The notes under the pieces: generated by a model
Told to the model about the DNA's origin: nothing
The model's database searches: none
The model's input: the letters and a program-made list of their open reading frames with translations, nothing else
Source: Ignelater luminosus
Lineage: Eukaryota > Arthropoda > Insecta > Coleoptera > Elateridae
NCBI GenBank assembly: GCA_011009095.1
Contig: VTPC01000392.1
Coordinates: 5,874-69,873 of the forward strand
Direction of reading: 5' to 3'
Length of the DNA stretch: 64,000 nt
Shown: in pieces, positions 60,580-64,000 of the stretch
Layout: the number at the start of each line of letters is the position of its first letter
Numbering within the stretch: position 1 is the first letter of the stretch
Program-made: the position numbers and the translations under genes

Positions 60580-61782
60580 ACTCCGCCTGCGGCACAAGCT
60601 GGGTGGATTGAGTAGCCCAGTAAGTGCGGTTGCCGGTCCCAATCCTACATACATATAAATTAAACAGCCATATAATTTTGGATTTAAAACAAATAGGTCA
60701 ACAACAGATGCAATGTTTACACTAAGACAAATATATGAAAAAGCTATTCAATTTACAAAACCTGCTTTCATCTGCTTTGTTGACCTATGCAAAGCATTCG
60801 ATACAATTCAGTTAGATGACGTATTAGCAATATTAGAAAACAAAGTATCTAAGGCACTCAGAAGTACCATAAGAATATATACACCAACACAAGAACAATA
60901 ATAAAAGTAGAAAATAAATACGCAGACGAAATTCAAATCACGGAAGGAATAAGACGAGGAGATTCTTTGAGTCCCATGTTATCCAATGTAGTAATGGATA
61001 AAATAATACGCCAAATAGAGAAAGCAAAAGGATACCGAATGGGCAACACCAATGTAAATGTAATATGCTACGCCGATGATGTGGAATTAATAGCTGATAG
61101 TTAAGACAATCTCCAAAAGATGCTGCACCAAATGATTATTACCGCGAAGAAATATAATGTGGAAGTATCGAAAGCAAAAATTAAATGTATGACGCAAGAT
61201 GCAAATTAGAAATAGAGATGAACATCATAGAACAAGTTATGACCTTTACCTATTTAGGTGTGAAAATAAGTAGTGATAGAAACATCGTAAACGATAGTAC
61301 AAAAGCAAACATTTAAAGCCGCAAGGATGTCAGGATATCTGAGAGACATCCTATGGAGAAACAAATATATGAATGTTGAAAACAAAATGAGAATATATAA
61401 GAGCGTAATACGCCCGATTATAACATGTACATCTGAGACTAGGGCAGAAACAAGCAAAACTAAACAGATAGCAAGAGCAACAGAAATGGCTACCTTAAGA
61501 ACAATCGCAGGTCACCCTCTTCAAGATAGAGTTTGTAGTCAAAAAATCAAGACATAAGCACATTCATAAAAGACAGAAAAAAGAACTGGAACCAATACAT
61601 AGAAAGAATGGGAGAAGACAAGTTACCAAGAATGGCAAGAGGTAAAACACCACAAGGCAAGAGAAACAGAGAAAGACCACCGAAATGATGGGCCCAGATT
61701 TGGCAACCGTCATGAGTGCGCACGCCATAAGTCGAAGAAAAACAGGCAAAGCCTAGTTAAAGAGAAAGCAGAAAAAGAAGAA
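60580..61782 (+). mobile_element. LINE (endonuclease/RT type) copy, 1.2 kb, bounded by 13-bp duplications
   Basis: RT text from about 60660: QPYNFGFKTNRSTTDAMFTL, then FICFVDLCKAFDTI with the first catalytic Asp (FVDL, 60775-60801). A frameshift near 60865 leads to NKYADEIQITEGIRRGDSLS and NVVMDKIIRQIEKAKGY, then CYADDVELIADS (catalytic YADD at about 61068-61085), then a stop. Later come MSGYLRDILWRNKYM, KMRIYKSVIRPIITC, SETRAETSKTKQI and the C-terminal region. The 3' end is a GAA-rich tail (61771-61782) directly followed by the duplicated target GATTAAACAATTA. Only about two frameshifts and two stops occur in the RT, so it is younger than the intronic LINEs. The first 75 bp (60580-60655) is a GC-rich non-coding block that does not lead smoothly into the RT. 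Confidence 0.88.
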
Positions 61783-61795
61783 GATTAAACAATTA
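61783..61795. repeat. Right 13-bp target-site duplication of the LINE copy
   Basis: GATTAAACAATTA, identical to 60567-60579, immediately after the GAA-rich tail. Confidence 0.88.
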
Positions 61796-64000
61796 GGAAA
61801 ACGCTTCATTCTAGTTGACTGTTTTTGTGACGACCATCTTGGATTTTTGTGACTCAAAACAATACTCTTCAAGCCAGGGTGATGTCTTTGAGCAGCTAGT
61901 AAATTCTGCTAGAAAGTTATTTTCTTACTTAAACAAATTGTTTGGTATAACTATGATTAATATAATAATAAAATGCTTTTTAACTTGTAACGAGTCAGAG
62001 TATGTCGTAATTTTTCTGAAGAGATAATTTAGAGGTTTATTCGAAGTAATGATAATTATTCATAATAGCGACGATCTGTACCTGAATACCATCACAGCTC
62101 ACTGGCACGTCCAAATTAATTACCCATAGTTCAAAGTTTTAAGTATTTTTTACCGATACACTGTTATAAAAAAGAAGCGTTCAGCTTTTCCACATTTGCA
62201 TATTATTCGACCTTTTATTTACGTTTAAAGGAAAGATCTAACTTAAATTGCTATCTACTGATTCCATTACGATTATTGTAATTATGTTACAATGATGTAA
62301 GGTAAGGCATCGTGTTAAAATCATAAGGTAACAAGTTTATCCAGACTGTAGAATTATTAAAATAGATTTTGTGTAATGTTAATATTTATTTTATAGGAGA
62401 TAAAAATATATTTAGTTATAATTAATTAGGGCACAATATTCAGTGATATGTCAAAAGAAAATAATATTAATTCGCAAGAACGGCTATTTCTATAGAAACA
62501 GTAGCTGTCGGGTTTATTACCAGCAGAATAACTACCAAGTTTGAAAATGGCAATTAAAGCAATTTTATGTTCTTAACGAAAGTAATTACCCTATTCGGGA
62601 ATGCGCTATTGCTCGTATCTAACAGTGGCCCCTATGTAGAATGATTTATAAAAATACTTATGTTAATTTATACTGCTACACCTTTTTAGTAAAAATATTA
62701 CAATTTTATATATTTTTTTGGTGTAAAATTAATTTATTACAGTAGCAGAGTGCTATTAATCTAGTTCTTCAAAATCGCATATTTGGACTCCTGCAGACTT
62801 ACAGAGCTCTCACTGGATAATTATTCAAAATAGCAAATAGTTTGTCTGTGTCTAGATTAGTCAAGAATTCATTTATTATACATAGAAAATTTGTTTTCTT
62901 TTTTTTTCAAAAGGTATAAAAAAAGCAAAAACCTACCACTACAAGAATTTAAGATATATTCAAGTTTTACAATTTGCTTTTCCCTGTGTCAGTCAAATAG
63001 CACGCCTCCAGTCTAAAAATTAAAGCTAATTATTCTTCTGCAATTTCATTGTCGAGAATATCCAATGTAACCAGACCTCAAAAGAAATTCTGAAAAGAAA
63101 ACATGATTTATTATCCTTTAATTAGTATAAGATAACCTAGAAATAACCAATAAAACATTTGCAGCTACCATCCCGAATTTACAAGATTTCAATGGAAGAA
63201 ACTTATATGGTACAACTAATATCAAGTTCATGTACATTAAAAAAGTTTTTCTCTTTGTTTATGGTACTATGGCAACCTCAAGCATGGTAGTTTAGATTTT
63301 ACTGAACATGTGTGCGTTATCTTGTGAACAAGAAGAAAAAGAAGAAGAAACTAGATTAGTCTTGTGTCAGGTTAGTAACTTAGAATTACTCAAACTATAA
63401 ATACTATATTCTAAAACCTGCTTGAGTGTGCTTTTGTTTTTCAATGTTATTTCTGCCGTCTACTAGCGGTAACTGTTACAGAATATAAATTTGCATCATA
63501 ATGAGCATTTCGAAACAGACATAAGACATGGAGAATAGAAGGAAGTTGTGGTGTATGGTGGTGGTATTTTCCAAATATGGTTGGATATCTCTTCTAGTAT
63601 CATAAGATTGTCTAAAGAAACAAATGTTCGTAGTTATACTTGTGTCTGCCTTTGTTACCTAAGGTCAAAAAAGATATTGCACCAGTAACAGTAAAAAAAT
63701 TGGTGAGATGCTGCGTTCCAAGATATATGACTGCAACTTTGCTTGAGGTTGATGTTATAAATATAAAGGGCATAGAAGGATTTGCCCGAAATGAATTCCC
63801 GTTAGAAATTTTGTTGTCTTTACAAGACTTAATATAAAAATATTATGACTACTGAAATAACTAATCAGTTTCACCGATTCTTTGAAAGTATTCTATAACT
63901 GCGAATTTAAAACAATTTTTTTGTTATTGCCCATAAATGTAAATAGATCAAGAAGGTTCCACCACAAATTTAAGCAGCATAAATTCTTCAAGAGTCCACA
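61796..64000 (+). other. Right-hand 2.2 kb with no gene recognised
   Basis: AT-rich. Frames at 61815-62027 (70 codons) and 63640-63837 (65 codons, starting MCLPLLPKVKKDIAPVTVKK) have no family that I recognise. A short GAA-rich tract is at 63331-63352. Confidence 0.35.

Noticed and set aside
1-64000. tRNA, rRNA, CRISPR arrays and telomeric repeats
   Set aside because: No cloverleaf with A/B boxes, no regularly spaced direct repeats and no TTAGG-type arrays were seen on either strand.

Overview
The window looks like an insect nuclear scaffold, possibly beetle. It is very AT-rich, has spliced exons with GT/AG boundaries and a 13.3-kb intron, and is dominated by decayed transposable elements of kinds common in insects: endonuclease/RT-type LINEs, hAT, Tc1/mariner, pogo/Tigger and Bel/Pao. 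Nothing suggests a bacterial or viral origin. The species call is inference.

Only one host gene can be supported. On the + strand, exons at 591-781, 850-1147 and 14458-14663 join in phase. They encode the C-terminal end of a secreted or GPI-anchored cell-adhesion-type protein: one Ig domain, one FN3 domain and a hydrophobic tail. The 5' exons lie beyond the left edge of the window. A poly(A) signal candidate lies 113 bases after the stop.

The large intron (1148-14457) holds most of the older repeats: two forward LINE remnants (about 2450-2850 and 2880-5990), a hAT terminus (8477), reverse-strand Tigger and Tc1/mariner transposase pieces (9608-10330), a reverse-strand CR1/Jockey-like LINE (11365-12650) and an LTR-like stretch (13350-13583).

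Downstream of the gene are a 400-N gap (15575-15974), about 7 kb with nothing recognised, a C2H2 zinc-finger pseudogene with a possible remnant intron (23160-24347), a Bel/Pao integrase fragment (26545-26935), a 1,049-bp element with 201-bp terminal inverted repeats (29262-30310) and a second Tc1/mariner wreck (30370-30960). After these come GC-richer blocks (35477-37150), an 88-bp-arm palindrome whose right arm matches most of a type-I hammerhead ribozyme fold (40653-40840), a complete-ended hAT element with a perfect 8-bp target duplication (41277-42928), a diverged palindromic MITE (about 45195-46022), and a Tigger pseudogene (about 46520-47620). Further right are a faint Copia-like integrase trace (about 54950-55250), a GC-richer unassigned island (59270-59890) and a LINE copy bounded by a perfect 13-bp target duplication (60580-61782).

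No coordinated gene system (operon, defence island, cluster) is visible. The most unusual signal is the hammerhead-like motif at 40746-40788. It is a hypothesis with two stated departures from the consensus. All motif matches are by eye, with no database search.
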